Assembly (NCBI GenBank): GCA_021324795.1 | Contig: JAJPIK010000086.1 | Span: 1-64,000, forward strand | Direction: 5' to 3' | Source of the DNA: Chloroflexota bacterium | GTDB lineage: Bacteria; Chloroflexota; UBA6077; FW602-bin22; CADDYW01 | Length of the DNA: 64,000 nt | In this document: positions 32,359 through 40,685 of the stretch, one piece after another | How the letters are laid out: each line of letters starts with the position of its first letter | How positions within the stretch are numbered: the stretch's first letter is position 1 | Position numbers and translations under genes: made by a program | Notes under the pieces: generated by a model | What the model was told of the DNA's origin: nothing | The model's database searches: none | What the model saw: the letters and a program-made list of their open reading frames with translations, nothing else

Positions 32359-33600
32359 ATGAACGACCATAGCCGTCCGAGCGAAGAATCCGCTCAACGC
32401 GGTGGTTCGACGACACCGTTATCCGGACTGAAAGTGCTTGACGTGGCAACGCTGTTTGCTGGACCGATCATCGCGACCCTCATGGCCGATTTTGGCGCCG
32501 ACGTCATCAAGATCGAACATCCGCGTGGCGACTCGTTGCGCAGCCTCGGCTGGCAGAAGGATGGCGTTTCCCTCTGGTGGACGCTGCTTAGTCGGAACAA
32601 GCGCTGCGTCACCTTGAATCTGAATCTGCCCCGTGGTCAGCGATTGTTAAAAGAGTTAACCCGAGACGCCGATGTGCTGATCGAGAACTTCCGTCCTGGT
32701 ACCATGGAGCGCTGGGGGCTCGGCTATGACGAGCTGCGCGTGGTCAATCCTCGCCTGGTTATGGTGCGGACGAGTGGCTTTGGCCAAACCGGTCCTTATA
32801 AAGAGCGTCCCGGCTATGGCACACTCGCCGAGGCGATGAGTGGCTTTGCTCACATCAACGGCTATCCGGATGGGCCGCCGACCTTGCCGCCTTTTGCCCT
32901 TGGCGACACCGTCTGCGCACTCTTCGGAACGTTTGCTACTATGTTTGCCCTCTACCATCGTGATGCAAAAGGCGCGAACGAAGGGCAGGTCGTCGACCTG
33001 AGCATTTACGAGCCACTATTCTGGATCCTCGGCCCTCAGACCCTCGTCTATGACCAGCTTGGGATCGTCCAGGGCCGCACCGGCAACCGTACCCCGTTCG
33101 GTGCTCCCCGCAACGCCTATCAGGCGAGAGACGGCCGCTGGCTGGGGCTCTCGGCGAGCTCACAGTCGATCGCTGAGCGGGTAGTACGCCTGGTCGGGAG
33201 GGAGGATCTGATTGGCGAGCCCTGGTTCCGTGACCACACCGGCCGTCTGGCCCACGCCGACGAGCTGGATGCGATCATCGGACGGTGGATCGGCGAACGC
33301 GATTCTGAAGAAGTCCTTCAGGCCTTCGCCCAGTTCGAAGCGGCGATCGCTCCGATCTACAGCATTGCCGACATTGTCCTCGATCCCCAGGTGCAAGCTC
33401 GCGAGACGATCACCACCGCCGAGCACCCCAAGCTTGGCAAGGTTCGCTTGCAGAACGTGATTCCCCGCTTGTCCAAAACGCCAGGCCGGATTCGCCACCT
33501 GGGACCGGAGCTGGGCGAGCATAACCATGAGATTTTTGTCGAGGAGCTTGGGTATCCGGAGGAGGAGTTAGCGAAGTGGAAGAAAGAAGGGGCGATTTGA
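32359..33600 (+). CDS. Class III CoA-transferase (CaiB/BaiF family)
   Basis: 413 residues: GLKVLDVATLFAGPIIATLM near the N-terminus, GADVIKIEHPRGD, NKRCVTLNLNLPRGQRLLKE, and the catalytic Asp in PFALGDTVCALFG (about residue 182). Length is typical (390-430). Members move CoA between carboxylic acids such as succinate, malate, citramalate, mesaconate or carnitine. The adjacent CitE-like lyase suggests a malate/citramalate-type acid, which is inferred. Confidence 0.93.
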   Translation: MNDHSRPSEESAQRGGSTTPLSGLKVLDVATLFAGPIIATLMADFGADVIKIEHPRGDSLRSLGWQKDGVSLWWTLLSRNKRCVTLNLNLPRGQRLLKELTRDADVLIENFRPGTMERWGLGYDELRVVNPRLVMVRTSGFGQTGPYKERPGYGTLAEAMSGFAHINGYPDGPPTLPPFALGDTVCALFGTFATMFALYHRDAKGANEGQVVDLSIYEPLFWILGPQTLVYDQLGIVQGRTGNRTPFGAPRNAYQARDGRWLGLSASSQSIAERVVRLVGREDLIGEPWFRDHTGRLAHADELDAIIGRWIGERDSEEVLQAFAQFEAAIAPIYSIADIVLDPQVQARETITTAEHPKLGKVRLQNVIPRLSKTPGRIRHLGPELGEHNHEIFVEELGYPEEELAKWKKEGAI

Positions 33601-33695
33601 TCTTCCCGCCGCACTCTCTACCCTTTGACGTATGCCACTTGGTCGCTCGATAATGATCACACAGCCAGCTTGGCCAGACGTGAGGATGAGGGACG

Positions 33696-35066
33696 ATGTA
33701 TCCACAATTAGTCGAGGCACTGCAGGAGCGCGCGGCGAGTGGACGACCGGTCCGGGTGGCACTGATCGGGGCCGGGCGCTTTGGGACAACGGTGGCGGCG
33801 CAAATGAGCCAGATGCCGGCTTTGCGCTTGAGCGTGGTCTGCGACCTTCGGGAAACGAATGCCCTGGGCGCCTGGGAGGCATTCGGTGGCGTGGCGGCAC
33901 GGGATCGGGCGATCGCGGCGATGTCGGCCGAGCAGGTGGCGACCGCGGTCGAAGAGGGGCGGCCAGTTTACACCCAAGAAATCAGCGCGGCGGTGAGCGC
34001 GCCGGTCGACGTGGTTGTCGAGGCCACCGGCCTGCCGGAGACCGCGGCGCGGACCGCGCTCGGGGCGATTCAGGCGCGTCATCACCTCGTGATGGTCACG
34101 GTCGAGGCCGACGTGCTGATCGGACCGCTGCTGCGCCGGAAGGCCGAGGAAGCCGGCGTCATCTACACCCTTACCGACGGCGATCAGCCGGCGGTGACCA
34201 AGCGGCTCTGTGACTGGGCACAAGCACTGGGCTACGAGATCGTCGCGGCGGGACGTGGCACCCGCTTCTACCCGTCGGATGCGGTCGGCGTACCGGAAGA
34301 GGCGTTTGCCCGCTATGGCTACAGCGAAGACCTCGTTACTCGGCGACGCTTCAACGCCCAGATGTACAACTCGTTCCGCGATGGCTCGAAAGCGCAGATC
34401 GAAATGTGCGCGCTGGCAAACGTGACCGGCCTCGTTCCGGATTGCCGGGGCATGCACGAGCCCTCCGCGGGCATCGACGATTTGCCCCGCCGTTTTGCCC
34501 TCAAAGGCGATGGTGGCCTGCTCGAGCAGAGCGGCGTCGTCGAGCTGGCCAACTGCGTTGGTCCGGACGGCCAGGACATCGCCAATGGCATTGCCAGCGG
34601 GGTCTTCGTCGTTTTGAGGACAAAGAATCCGATTCTTCAGGAAGACTTACCGTTCTACGGTCTGCCCGGCGCGGTCAATGGCAAGTACGCGGCATTTTAC
34701 CGTCCGTTCCACCTCTGTGGCATCGAGACACCGCTCTCGATTGCCGAGGCGGCGCTGCTCTGTCGAGCCACGGCCGCGCCCTTGGCAAAGCCGGTAGCCG
34801 AGGTCGTCGCCGTCGCCAAGCGGGATCTCCGAGCCGGTGACGTCCTTGACGGTAGTGGCGGCAAGAACGTCCGGGCAGTGATCGAGCGGACCGAGGTCGC
34901 GCGCGCCGAGCGATTGCTGCCCGAGGGACTGGCCTATCGCGTGCCGCTGCGCCGCGACGTCGTCCAGGGAGAGCCGATTACCTGGGACATGGTCGAACTA
35001 TCGGAAAGCTCGCTCGCGCTGCGGCTGAGGCGCGAGCAAGATGCGCTATGGGCATCACAAACGTGA
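33696..35066 (+). CDS. NAD(P)-dependent oxidoreductase with SAF domain
   Basis: 456 residues. The Rossmann motif VRVALIGAGRFGTTVAAQMS is at 19-38, followed by VVVEATGLPETAARTALGAI as in homoserine dehydrogenase-like enzymes and a central catalytic-like region. The C-terminal 90 residues form an SAF domain (VAVAKRDLRAGDVLDGSGGK ... VPLRRDVVQGEPITWDMVEL), the antifreeze/FlgA/UxaA fold. Such proteins occur in sugar-acid and polyol catabolism, but the substrate is unknown. AGGG lies near ATG 33696. The end overlaps the phosphatase gene by 19 nt. Confidence 0.82.
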   Translation: MYPQLVEALQERAASGRPVRVALIGAGRFGTTVAAQMSQMPALRLSVVCDLRETNALGAWEAFGGVAARDRAIAAMSAEQVATAVEEGRPVYTQEISAAVSAPVDVVVEATGLPETAARTALGAIQARHHLVMVTVEADVLIGPLLRRKAEEAGVIYTLTDGDQPAVTKRLCDWAQALGYEIVAAGRGTRFYPSDAVGVPEEAFARYGYSEDLVTRRRFNAQMYNSFRDGSKAQIEMCALANVTGLVPDCRGMHEPSAGIDDLPRRFALKGDGGLLEQSGVVELANCVGPDGQDIANGIASGVFVVLRTKNPILQEDLPFYGLPGAVNGKYAAFYRPFHLCGIETPLSIAEAALLCRATAAPLAKPVAEVVAVAKRDLRAGDVLDGSGGKNVRAVIERTEVARAERLLPEGLAYRVPLRRDVVQGEPITWDMVELSESSLALRLRREQDALWASQT

Positions 35067-35608
35067 GCCGAATGCTGCCCAGGCTAGGGCGGCGTGGTGC
35101 CATCGCCCTGATGCGGGCGGTCGACGAAATGGTCTGGGATCTCGCGAATCGGGAGGGTCCGGACGTGACCTGGCTTGCCAGTGATCTGGCGATCGGCGGC
35201 CGAGTACTAGCCGACGAGTGGTTGGCCGTCGCTGCCGCGGGAATTGGCGCGGTCATCGACTGCCGTGCCGAGGAATGCGATCCGGTCGACCGTCTCGATC
35301 AGTTGGGTATCGCCTTTCTCCACCTGCCAACCCCCGATTCCGGAGCGTTTACGCCGGAGCAGGTTGCCAAGGCCGTCGCCTGGATCGAGCAGCAGACTAC
35401 TCTCGGTCGTCGCACCCTGGTTCATTGCCAGGCGGGAAAAGGGCGGAGCGTGCTGATCGGTGCCGCCGTGCTCGTCCGACGTGGTCTCACCCCGGATGCT
35501 GCTCTTGCCCTGATCCGCGAGCGACGGCCAATAGTCACGCCGACGCCGGGGCAGATCGCCCGGCTCCGCGCTTTCTACTGGGGTGAGCAGTTGCCATTGG
35601 ATCTGTAG
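35048..35608 (+). CDS. Dual-specificity/tyrosine protein phosphatase-like protein
   Basis: 186 residues. The active site HCQAGKGRS gives Cys127 and Arg133 (CX5R), with a candidate general acid Asp97 in LPTPDSGAFTPEQ. The N-terminus has LGRRGAIALMRAVDEMVWDL, reminiscent of plant PTPMT1-like phosphatases. It may act on phosphoproteins, phospholipids or phosphoinositide-like lipids. The 19-nt overlap with the SAF oxidoreductase suggests coupled expression. Confidence 0.82.
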   Translation: MGITNVSRMLPRLGRRGAIALMRAVDEMVWDLANREGPDVTWLASDLAIGGRVLADEWLAVAAAGIGAVIDCRAEECDPVDRLDQLGIAFLHLPTPDSGAFTPEQVAKAVAWIEQQTTLGRRTLVHCQAGKGRSVLIGAAVLVRRGLTPDAALALIRERRPIVTPTPGQIARLRAFYWGEQLPLDL

Positions 35609-35629
35609 GCGTACCCGTTTGCACGTTAG

Positions 35630-36013
35630 TCATCCCACCCTTAGGCGCCCCTGAGCATCTGCCCAGCTCCCGGCAACCGCTGCGATGGTGGCGAGCAGGG
35701 CCGACGGAAGCAGATAGACGTCCACGAGTGGATAGATCGCGAGCACGAAACCCCAGAGTGCCAACGCTGCGGTCCAGAGCAGTCCCAGGTTCACTTCGGC
35801 GCTCCACAGCCAGTGGAATTGGCTGTCCAAGAACGCTGTCAGGGGAACGACCATGACGATGGCAACCAGGATGAGCAGAGCAGATGCCCCACCGACTTCT
35901 CGGGCCAAGGGATAGTCAGCAACTAGAAGCGCGTAGCCAGGGACGACCAACCCGAGAATGCCGGCCAGCAGCCCGCTCACCAGTTCGATCTTCCAAAGCA
36001 TGCGCGACGGCAT
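35630..36013 (-). CDS. Four-helix membrane protein of unknown function
   Basis: 127 residues with four hydrophobic helices (IELVSGLLAGILGLVVPGYA, ALLILVAIVMVVPLTAFL, VNLGLLWTAALALWGFVLAI, LLPSALLATIAAVAGSWA). No motif was recognised. It is alone between the phosphatase gene (convergent) and the DUF488 gene. Confidence 0.65.
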   Translation of the reverse strand: MPSRMLWKIELVSGLLAGILGLVVPGYALLVADYPLAREVGGASALLILVAIVMVVPLTAFLDSQFHWLWSAEVNLGLLWTAALALWGFVLAIYPLVDVYLLPSALLATIAAVAGSWADAQGRLRVG

Positions 36014-36162
36014 GACTCCCTCCCGATCGGCAATGTAAGCAATCTATCGCCTACTGATAGATCGAATGATCGCTCGCCCAACCATCATTTCCAAGTCGGG
36101 GACCAGTCGTTGCAAAATTGAGGCCGATGTCCATCCCTCCCTTTCCTCGGGCTCGACGAAGG

Positions 36163-36510
36163 TTAGGGGTGCTGCTCGAGATACTCTTTCAGCGCCCGGG
36201 CGTTATTGTGTTCGGTGTCGCGGGCACTGTAGAGGAGGGTGACCGCTCCTCGACGCGCAGTCTCTCGGAGAGATTGCCAGACCTCGGGCTTCGCGTCGAG
36301 CTCGGTGAAGTAGCGACGACGAAACTCCTCCCACTTGGCAGGATCGTGGGCGAACCAGCGACGTAACCCATCGCTCGGGGCAACCTCCTTCAACCACTCA
36401 TCGAGCGGTAAATCATCCTTTCGGATACCCCGTGGCCAGAGCCGCTCGACCAGGACACGCATGCCATCGGTAGACTCGCGCTCATCGTAGACTCGCTTAA
36501 TCTGGATCAT
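36163..36510 (-). CDS. DUF488 family protein
   Basis: 115 residues from MIQIKRVYDERESTDGMRVL. The family signature VLVERLWPRGIRKDDLPLDE and FAHDPAKWEEFRRRYFTEL are clear, with LLYSARDTEHNNARALKEYL at the C-terminus. ATG 36510 has GAGG at 8 nt and fits homologues; ATG 36516 overlaps the upstream stop (ATGA) and is an alternative. The frame is open far upstream within the WecG gene. Function is unknown. Confidence 0.88.
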   Translation of the reverse strand: MIQIKRVYDERESTDGMRVLVERLWPRGIRKDDLPLDEWLKEVAPSDGLRRWFAHDPAKWEEFRRRYFTELDAKPEVWQSLRETARRGAVTLLYSARDTEHNNARALKEYLEQHP

Positions 36511-36512
36511 TG

Positions 36513-37304
36513 TCATGGCCTCTTTGTTTCTTGGAGTAGCAGGCGGCGTCTGGCCGCTTCGACGGCGACTGTGGCGACAAAGCGAGGGAGAGCAAGCTGG
36601 CGACGCCAGCGCCAGGGCTGGACGGCGAGGCGAAACAGCCAGTCGAAACCGGCTCGACGTAGCCAGACCGGCGCCCGGGGTACCCGACCGGCGAAGAAAT
36701 CGAGCGCGCCGCCCACCCCAACCGCGAGAGGAATCTTCAGGGCAGCCTGGTTGCGGGCGATCCAAAATTCCTGCTTTTGTGCGCCATAGGCAACAAGGAT
36801 AAGATCAATGCGCCCGGCCGCATTCAAGATGCGACGCGTTTCGTCGTCGGCGGCCGGATCGGGCGAGCCGGCGTACGTCCCAGCGATGATCAGACCATGG
36901 TGGCGATCTACTAGCCGATTAGCTGCTGTCGCGGCCACGCCGGGCGCGGCGCCGAGAAGGAAAACACGATAGCCTTCGCTGGCTGCCATGCCACACAACT
37001 GATTAGCCAAATCTGTTCCGGTTACTTGCTCGCGCAATGGCATGCCAAGAATTCGTCCGGCAAGGAGTAACCCTGCCCCGTCGGGAATCGCCAGCGTCGA
37101 TTCGTTGAGGGTCTGACGAAATTCTGGATCGCGTCGCGCTGCCATCACGAATTCGGCGTTCGGCGTAACGACCCGGTGAGACTGATCAGACCGGAGGCAA
37201 GACTGACAGATCGCCAGCGCCTCCGACATCGTGACGTCGTCGACGCGCACCCCCAGTACGTCAATTGAGCGAGTGGGGAAACCGAGATCTTTGGGTGAGG
37301 ACAA
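36513..37304 (-). CDS. WecG/TagA/CpsF-family glycosyltransferase
   Basis: 263 residues. Family motifs are HRVVTPNAEFVMAARRDPEF, LAIPDGAGLLLAGRILG, YRVFLLGAAPGVAATAANRL, and DLILVAYGAQKQEFWIARNQ followed by GVGGALDFFAGRVPRAP. These enzymes add N-acetylmannosaminuronate/-mannosamine-type sugars to lipid-linked precursors of surface polymers. The TTG start lies directly against a lone CRISPR-like repeat, so the repeat is part of its 5' leader. A perfect TATAAT (37373-37368) lies upstream, without a matching -35. Confidence 0.9.
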   Translation of the reverse strand: MSSPKDLGFPTRSIDVLGVRVDDVTMSEALAICQSCLRSDQSHRVVTPNAEFVMAARRDPEFRQTLNESTLAIPDGAGLLLAGRILGMPLREQVTGTDLANQLCGMAASEGYRVFLLGAAPGVAATAANRLVDRHHGLIIAGTYAGSPDPAADDETRRILNAAGRIDLILVAYGAQKQEFWIARNQAALKIPLAVGVGGALDFFAGRVPRAPVWLRRAGFDWLFRLAVQPWRWRRQLALPRFVATVAVEAARRRLLLQETKRP

Positions 37305-37341
37305 GTTTCAAGTCCCTATCGGGATTCTTGGTCGCTTCGAC
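37305..37341 (-). CRISPR. Solitary CRISPR-like repeat (37 nt)
   Basis: Read on the minus strand, the 37-nt unit starts GTCGAAGCGACC and ends AGGGACTTGAAAC. The GTTTCAA...GAC ends, the 37-nt length, the inner dyad TCCC-gata-GGGA and the 3' TTGAAAC are those of type I/III repeats. No second copy is found 30-45 nt to either side, no spacers are present and no cas gene is in the window. It abuts the TTG start of the WecG-type gene. It is best called an orphan repeat or a relic; identity with a genomic array elsewhere is not known. Confidence 0.5.
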
Positions 37342-37395
37342 AATGACATCACGGACATCTCGGGGGAATTATACTAAATTAACGTGTTCCCGGGG

Positions 37396-37446
37396 CTCAC
37401 CCTCGGTCGCTCTTCCGCTTCGAGCGGGAGAGCGACCGAGGGTGAG
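37396..37446. terminator. 51-nt near-perfect hairpin
   Basis: The arms CTCACCCTCGGTCGCTCT (37396-37413) and its exact complement (37429-37446) enclose an inner stem CCGCT/AGCGG around TCG. About 24 bp pair with one T-G wobble. It lies between the NDH-2 stop (minus) and the WecG-type start (minus), so it probably ends the ndh transcript. There is no adjacent T-tract. Confidence 0.55.
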
Positions 37447-37508
37447 AAGCTCCGACCGTCGGCTTAGCCGGTCGGCTTTGTCCTCTCGGCGCCAGCGCCT
37501 TAGCTTTG

Positions 37509-38975
37509 TCAGGAGCCTCCTGCACTCCAGGTGCGCCCTTGCGCGCGTTGCTGCGGTTGCTGGACTGGCTGGGGTAGAAGCTGCTGTCGAAGTCTCAAGC
37601 CGTCGAAGGTGGCGATGTCACGCTGATGGAATGAGACGAAGAGCCAATCGAGTACGACGAACAGCCGGTTGCGGAAGCCAATCAGGTTGACCAGATAGAC
37701 CGACCGGCGGATGAACCAGGCCGGCAGGCCGTCGAAGACGAGGCCAAGAACGTTTGCTGCCGCGGCGCTCCGTCCCAGCGAGACCAGATCGCCGCGTGGG
37801 TGATAATGGAATGCCCGTGGCCCCTGGCCATGAAGGCGACGGACGGCGTTTTCCGCGGCGGCTGGCCCTTCGTCGACCGCAACCGAAGCGGTGGGCGGCA
37901 AGGGGCGTTCGTTTCCGGGCAAGCGAACCGCTGCGGCGTCGCCGATCACGAAGACGCCCGGTTGATGGGGTATCTCGAACGTGTCATTCACCCGGACCCG
38001 TCCGTCACGTTCCTTCTCGACGCCCAAGCTCTCAACGAGAGGGGACGCCCGAATCCCGGCCGTCCAGATCACCGTCGCGGCCGAAATTTTACGGCCATCA
38101 GTCGTCTCGATGCCACGGTCGGTCACGTGCGAGACTGACGTGTTCACTATCAGCTCAACGCTGTTCTGAATGAGGCGCGACGCGGCAAGTTCACCCATCC
38201 GGGGATCCCAACCGGCGAGTAACGTGTCGCGTGCTTCCACCAGGATCAAGCGAACCTCGTCCGCGCTGATCGTCGGATAATTGGGCAGCAAAGTTCGGCG
38301 GATCAGATCGCTCATCGATGCCGCTAGCTCGACACCGGTCGCTCCACCGCCGACGATCACAAAGGTTAGCAAGGCCCGCCGACGGTCTGGATCCGACTCC
38401 CGGTCGGACTGCTCGAACGCGTTGACGATTCGGTTGCGCAGGTTGATACCGTCTTCCAACGATTTCAAAGACAGACTGTTCTCGGCCGCGTCGCTCATGC
38501 CAAAGAAATTGGTGACACTGCCCGGAGCGAGGATTAATACGTCATAGTTAATCGGGCCGGCATCGGTTTCCAGACACTTCTCGGCGAGGTTGACGCTCTG
38601 GACGGTCGCTTGCATGTAGCGGAATCCATGCTCGCTCGCGACCATCCGGGCCGGGAAGGCAAGCGATCCCGGCTCGACTCCCCCCGTGGCAACCTGGTAG
38701 AGCAACGGATAGAAGAGATGGTAGTTCTGTCGGTCGATAAGTACAACATCGGTCGACGGATCATCACTGAGCAAAGAAGCGAGTCGTTTGATCGCGGTCA
38801 GCCCGGCGAAGCCGGCGCCGACGACGATAGCACGTTTGCGGGGCTGTCCCATACGGCGGGCGAGTTGAAGCTCACGAAAGCGCGCGAGCCGCTGCTGCTG
38901 AAATTGAGACAGAATCACCGCGCCGCCGACGAGAACGAGAGTGCTGCTAAACACATCAAAAAGGCGAATGCGCAC
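37509..38975 (-). CDS. Type II NADH dehydrogenase (NDH-2)
   Basis: 488 residues. An N-terminal membrane segment (SSTLVLVGGAVIL) precedes a two-dinucleotide-fold flavoprotein: FAD motif AIVVGAGFAGLTAIKRLA, YHLFYPLLYQVATGGVEP, second motif FVIVGGGATGVELAASMSDL, and GVFVIGDAAAV. The C-terminal helices include RRSVYLVNLIGFRNRLFVVLDW for membrane binding. It passes electrons from NADH to quinone without proton pumping. The last 35 residues are Gln-rich. Length is somewhat above the usual 400-450 because of the N-terminal helix and Gln tail. Confidence 0.92.
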   Translation of the reverse strand: MRIRLFDVFSSTLVLVGGAVILSQFQQQRLARFRELQLARRMGQPRKRAIVVGAGFAGLTAIKRLASLLSDDPSTDVVLIDRQNYHLFYPLLYQVATGGVEPGSLAFPARMVASEHGFRYMQATVQSVNLAEKCLETDAGPINYDVLILAPGSVTNFFGMSDAAENSLSLKSLEDGINLRNRIVNAFEQSDRESDPDRRRALLTFVIVGGGATGVELAASMSDLIRRTLLPNYPTISADEVRLILVEARDTLLAGWDPRMGELAASRLIQNSVELIVNTSVSHVTDRGIETTDGRKISAATVIWTAGIRASPLVESLGVEKERDGRVRVNDTFEIPHQPGVFVIGDAAAVRLPGNERPLPPTASVAVDEGPAAAENAVRRLHGQGPRAFHYHPRGDLVSLGRSAAAANVLGLVFDGLPAWFIRRSVYLVNLIGFRNRLFVVLDWLFVSFHQRDIATFDGLRLRQQLLPQPVQQPQQRAQGRTWSAGGS

Positions 38976-39288
38976 GGCTACAGATGTTCCTTTCTTTCGC
39001 GCCCCGTGCCCCGTCGGGGCGGAAGTCGCGGTGCGGTCGCGGGATTAGGGATGTCGTGATTGGCATATCGCGACTGGCATCCCGCAATGCCGACGGGGCC
39101 CTGCATCGATAGACCAGCGATACCGCTGCATCGTCGAGATGATGAGAAGGCTACAAGAAGCTTGCCAACGGTGATTCCCAAAAAATTGACAAGTATCACG
39201 TATCACTGTATGCTTGAGTCGCTAGGGTAAGTGTCCGGTTTGGACAGGGGCGCGGGAGCGCAATCCCGAAAAAGTCGACTGGCTGAGC
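38976..39288. other. Intergenic region between NDH-2 and MerR
   Basis: 313 bp between divergent genes. It contains the MerR promoter described separately and GC-rich sequence without supported genes. Open frames here are shadows without SD or family features. Confidence 0.4.
39186..39214 (+). promoter_or_regulatory. Promoter of the merR-htpX unit
   Basis: Perfect -35 TTGACA (39186-39191), a 17-nt spacer, and -10 TATGCT (39209-39214). The spacer contains the direct repeat GTATCAC-GTATCAC (39193-39206). MerR-type regulators bind between -35 and -10, so this may be its own operator. The leader would be about 70 nt. Confidence 0.55.
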
Positions 39289-39762
39289 ATGATGAAGCAG
39301 CACTATCGAATTGGCGAGTTAGCCCGTCGGTGTGGCTTGAGTCCACGCACGATCGACTACTATACTCAGCTTGGACTATTACAACCGGTTGGGCGAACGA
39401 TCGGCAACTATCGACTGTATGGATCGGATGCGCCAGCCCAGATTGCCAGGATTCGCGCTCTGCAGGCGCGACGGCTTTCGTTGGCCGAGATCGTTCAACG
39501 GCTGGCGCCCGAGCGCATGGGCGTCGAGCACGACGTCGTCGAATGGCTACGCCAGGCGAATGGCGAGCTCGATCGCCTTCATGCTGAACTCGTCGAGATC
39601 GGACCACGTATTCGCTCGACGCTCGAGCGGGCCGAGCATCACGGCCGGGGCGAGCGTCCCACATTAAACGAAGCGGCGCGTCACGCATTGTTGCGCACGC
39701 GGGGGCTGGCCGCGTTGCTCGGGAGTCTGGTCGCCGATCCGCCGGCCAGTGAAGAGAGGTGA
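39289..39762 (+). CDS. MerR-family transcriptional regulator
   Basis: 157 residues. The winged helix at 5-75 reads YRIGELARRCGLSPRTIDYY then LGLLQPVGRTIGNYRLYG. A coiled-coil dimer helix follows at about 75-125. There is no Cys-rich metal-binding loop. ATG 39292 is an equivalent start. It precedes htpX by 6 bp and probably controls it in response to envelope or redox stress; the inducer is unknown. Confidence 0.88.
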   Translation: MMKQHYRIGELARRCGLSPRTIDYYTQLGLLQPVGRTIGNYRLYGSDAPAQIARIRALQARRLSLAEIVQRLAPERMGVEHDVVEWLRQANGELDRLHAELVEIGPRIRSTLERAEHHGRGERPTLNEAARHALLRTRGLAALLGSLVADPPASEER

Positions 39763-39768
39763 CAGCAT

Positions 39769-40638
39769 ATGGGGAATGCACTGAAGACGGCAGTCTTGTT
39801 GGCCTTCTTGACCGCGCTACTGCTCGTCGTCGGGGAGATTTTGGGGGGATCAGGGGGATTGACGATTGCCCTGATTCTCGCTCTGGGGATGAATTTCATT
39901 AGCTATTGGTATTCGGATAAGATCGCGCTCTCAATGGCGGGAGCGTACGAAGTATCGCCGGCCGAGGCGCCGGACCTGCACGCGATCGTCGCTGACGTTG
40001 CACGGAAAGCTGGTCTCCCCAAGCCGCGGGTCTACATCATCAATAATCCTTCGCCGAACGCGTTCGCGACTGGACGAGACCCGCAGCACGCCGCGGTCGC
40101 GGTGACCTCGGGGATTCTCCAGATTTTGAACTTCGACGAGCTCGAAGGGGTCCTCGCCCACGAGATGGCCCATGTTCGCAACCGGGACACGCTGATCGCC
40201 ACGGTCGCAGCGACGATTGCCGGGGCGATCACCTATCTGGCGCAGATGGGGCAGTGGGCGTTGATGTTTGGTGGTTTTGGAGGGCGTCGCGACAGTCGCG
40301 ACAACGGACTAGGGGGTGCTGAGGCACTCTTGATGATCTTCCTGGCACCGTTGGCCGCGCTGCTGATTCAATTAGCGATCTCGCGCTCGCGCGAGTACAA
40401 CGCCGATGCGACCGGCGCCCGGATCACTGGTGATCCCCTCGCCCTGGCCAACGCCTTGGAGCGGTTGGAGCGACAGATCGCCTACCGCCCGATGACGAAC
40501 GTGGCGCCGACGACCGCGCCTTTGTTCATCATGAATCCTTTCGGTCCGGGGATGTTCCAGAAGCTGTTCAGCGACCACCCGCCAACTGCCGAGCGCATCG
40601 CCCGTTTGCGTAAAATGGCATTTCAGCAGATTCGGTAA
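39769..40638 (+). CDS. htpX: HtpX-like membrane zinc metalloprotease
   Basis: 289 residues. Two N-terminal helices (LLAFLTALLLVVGEILGG and LTIALILALGMNFISYWYS) precede the zinc motif HEMAH (about 131-135) in LEGVLAHEMAHVRNRDTLIA. The third ligand Glu is in SREYNADATGARITGDPLAL. SD AGAGGTGA is present. HtpX degrades misfolded membrane proteins together with FtsH. Coupling to the MerR gene suggests stress induction. Confidence 0.94.
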   Translation: MGNALKTAVLLAFLTALLLVVGEILGGSGGLTIALILALGMNFISYWYSDKIALSMAGAYEVSPAEAPDLHAIVADVARKAGLPKPRVYIINNPSPNAFATGRDPQHAAVAVTSGILQILNFDELEGVLAHEMAHVRNRDTLIATVAATIAGAITYLAQMGQWALMFGGFGGRRDSRDNGLGGAEALLMIFLAPLAALLIQLAISRSREYNADATGARITGDPLALANALERLERQIAYRPMTNVAPTTAPLFIMNPFGPGMFQKLFSDHPPTAERIARLRKMAFQQIR

Positions 40639-40645
40639 ATGAAAC

Positions 40646-40685
40646 ACAAGGGTAGGGATCTGGCACGTTGCGTCCCTACCCTTGT
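40646..40685. terminator. Bidirectional terminator between convergent genes
   Basis: The stem ACAAGGGTAGGGA (40646-40658) and its exact complement TCCCTACCCTTGT (40673-40685) are followed by TT on the plus strand and GTTT on the minus strand. It overlaps the stop codon of the minus-strand zinc-ribbon gene and lies 8 bp past the htpX stop. Confidence 0.75.

Noticed and set aside
37305-37446. CRISPR array
   Set aside because: Only one repeat unit is present; the adjoining long hairpin is unrelated in sequence and no spacer spacing exists.
39203-39781. 192-codon minus-strand frame over merR
   Set aside because: Arg/Ser/Ala-rich and antisense to a complete MerR gene; no family-like pattern.
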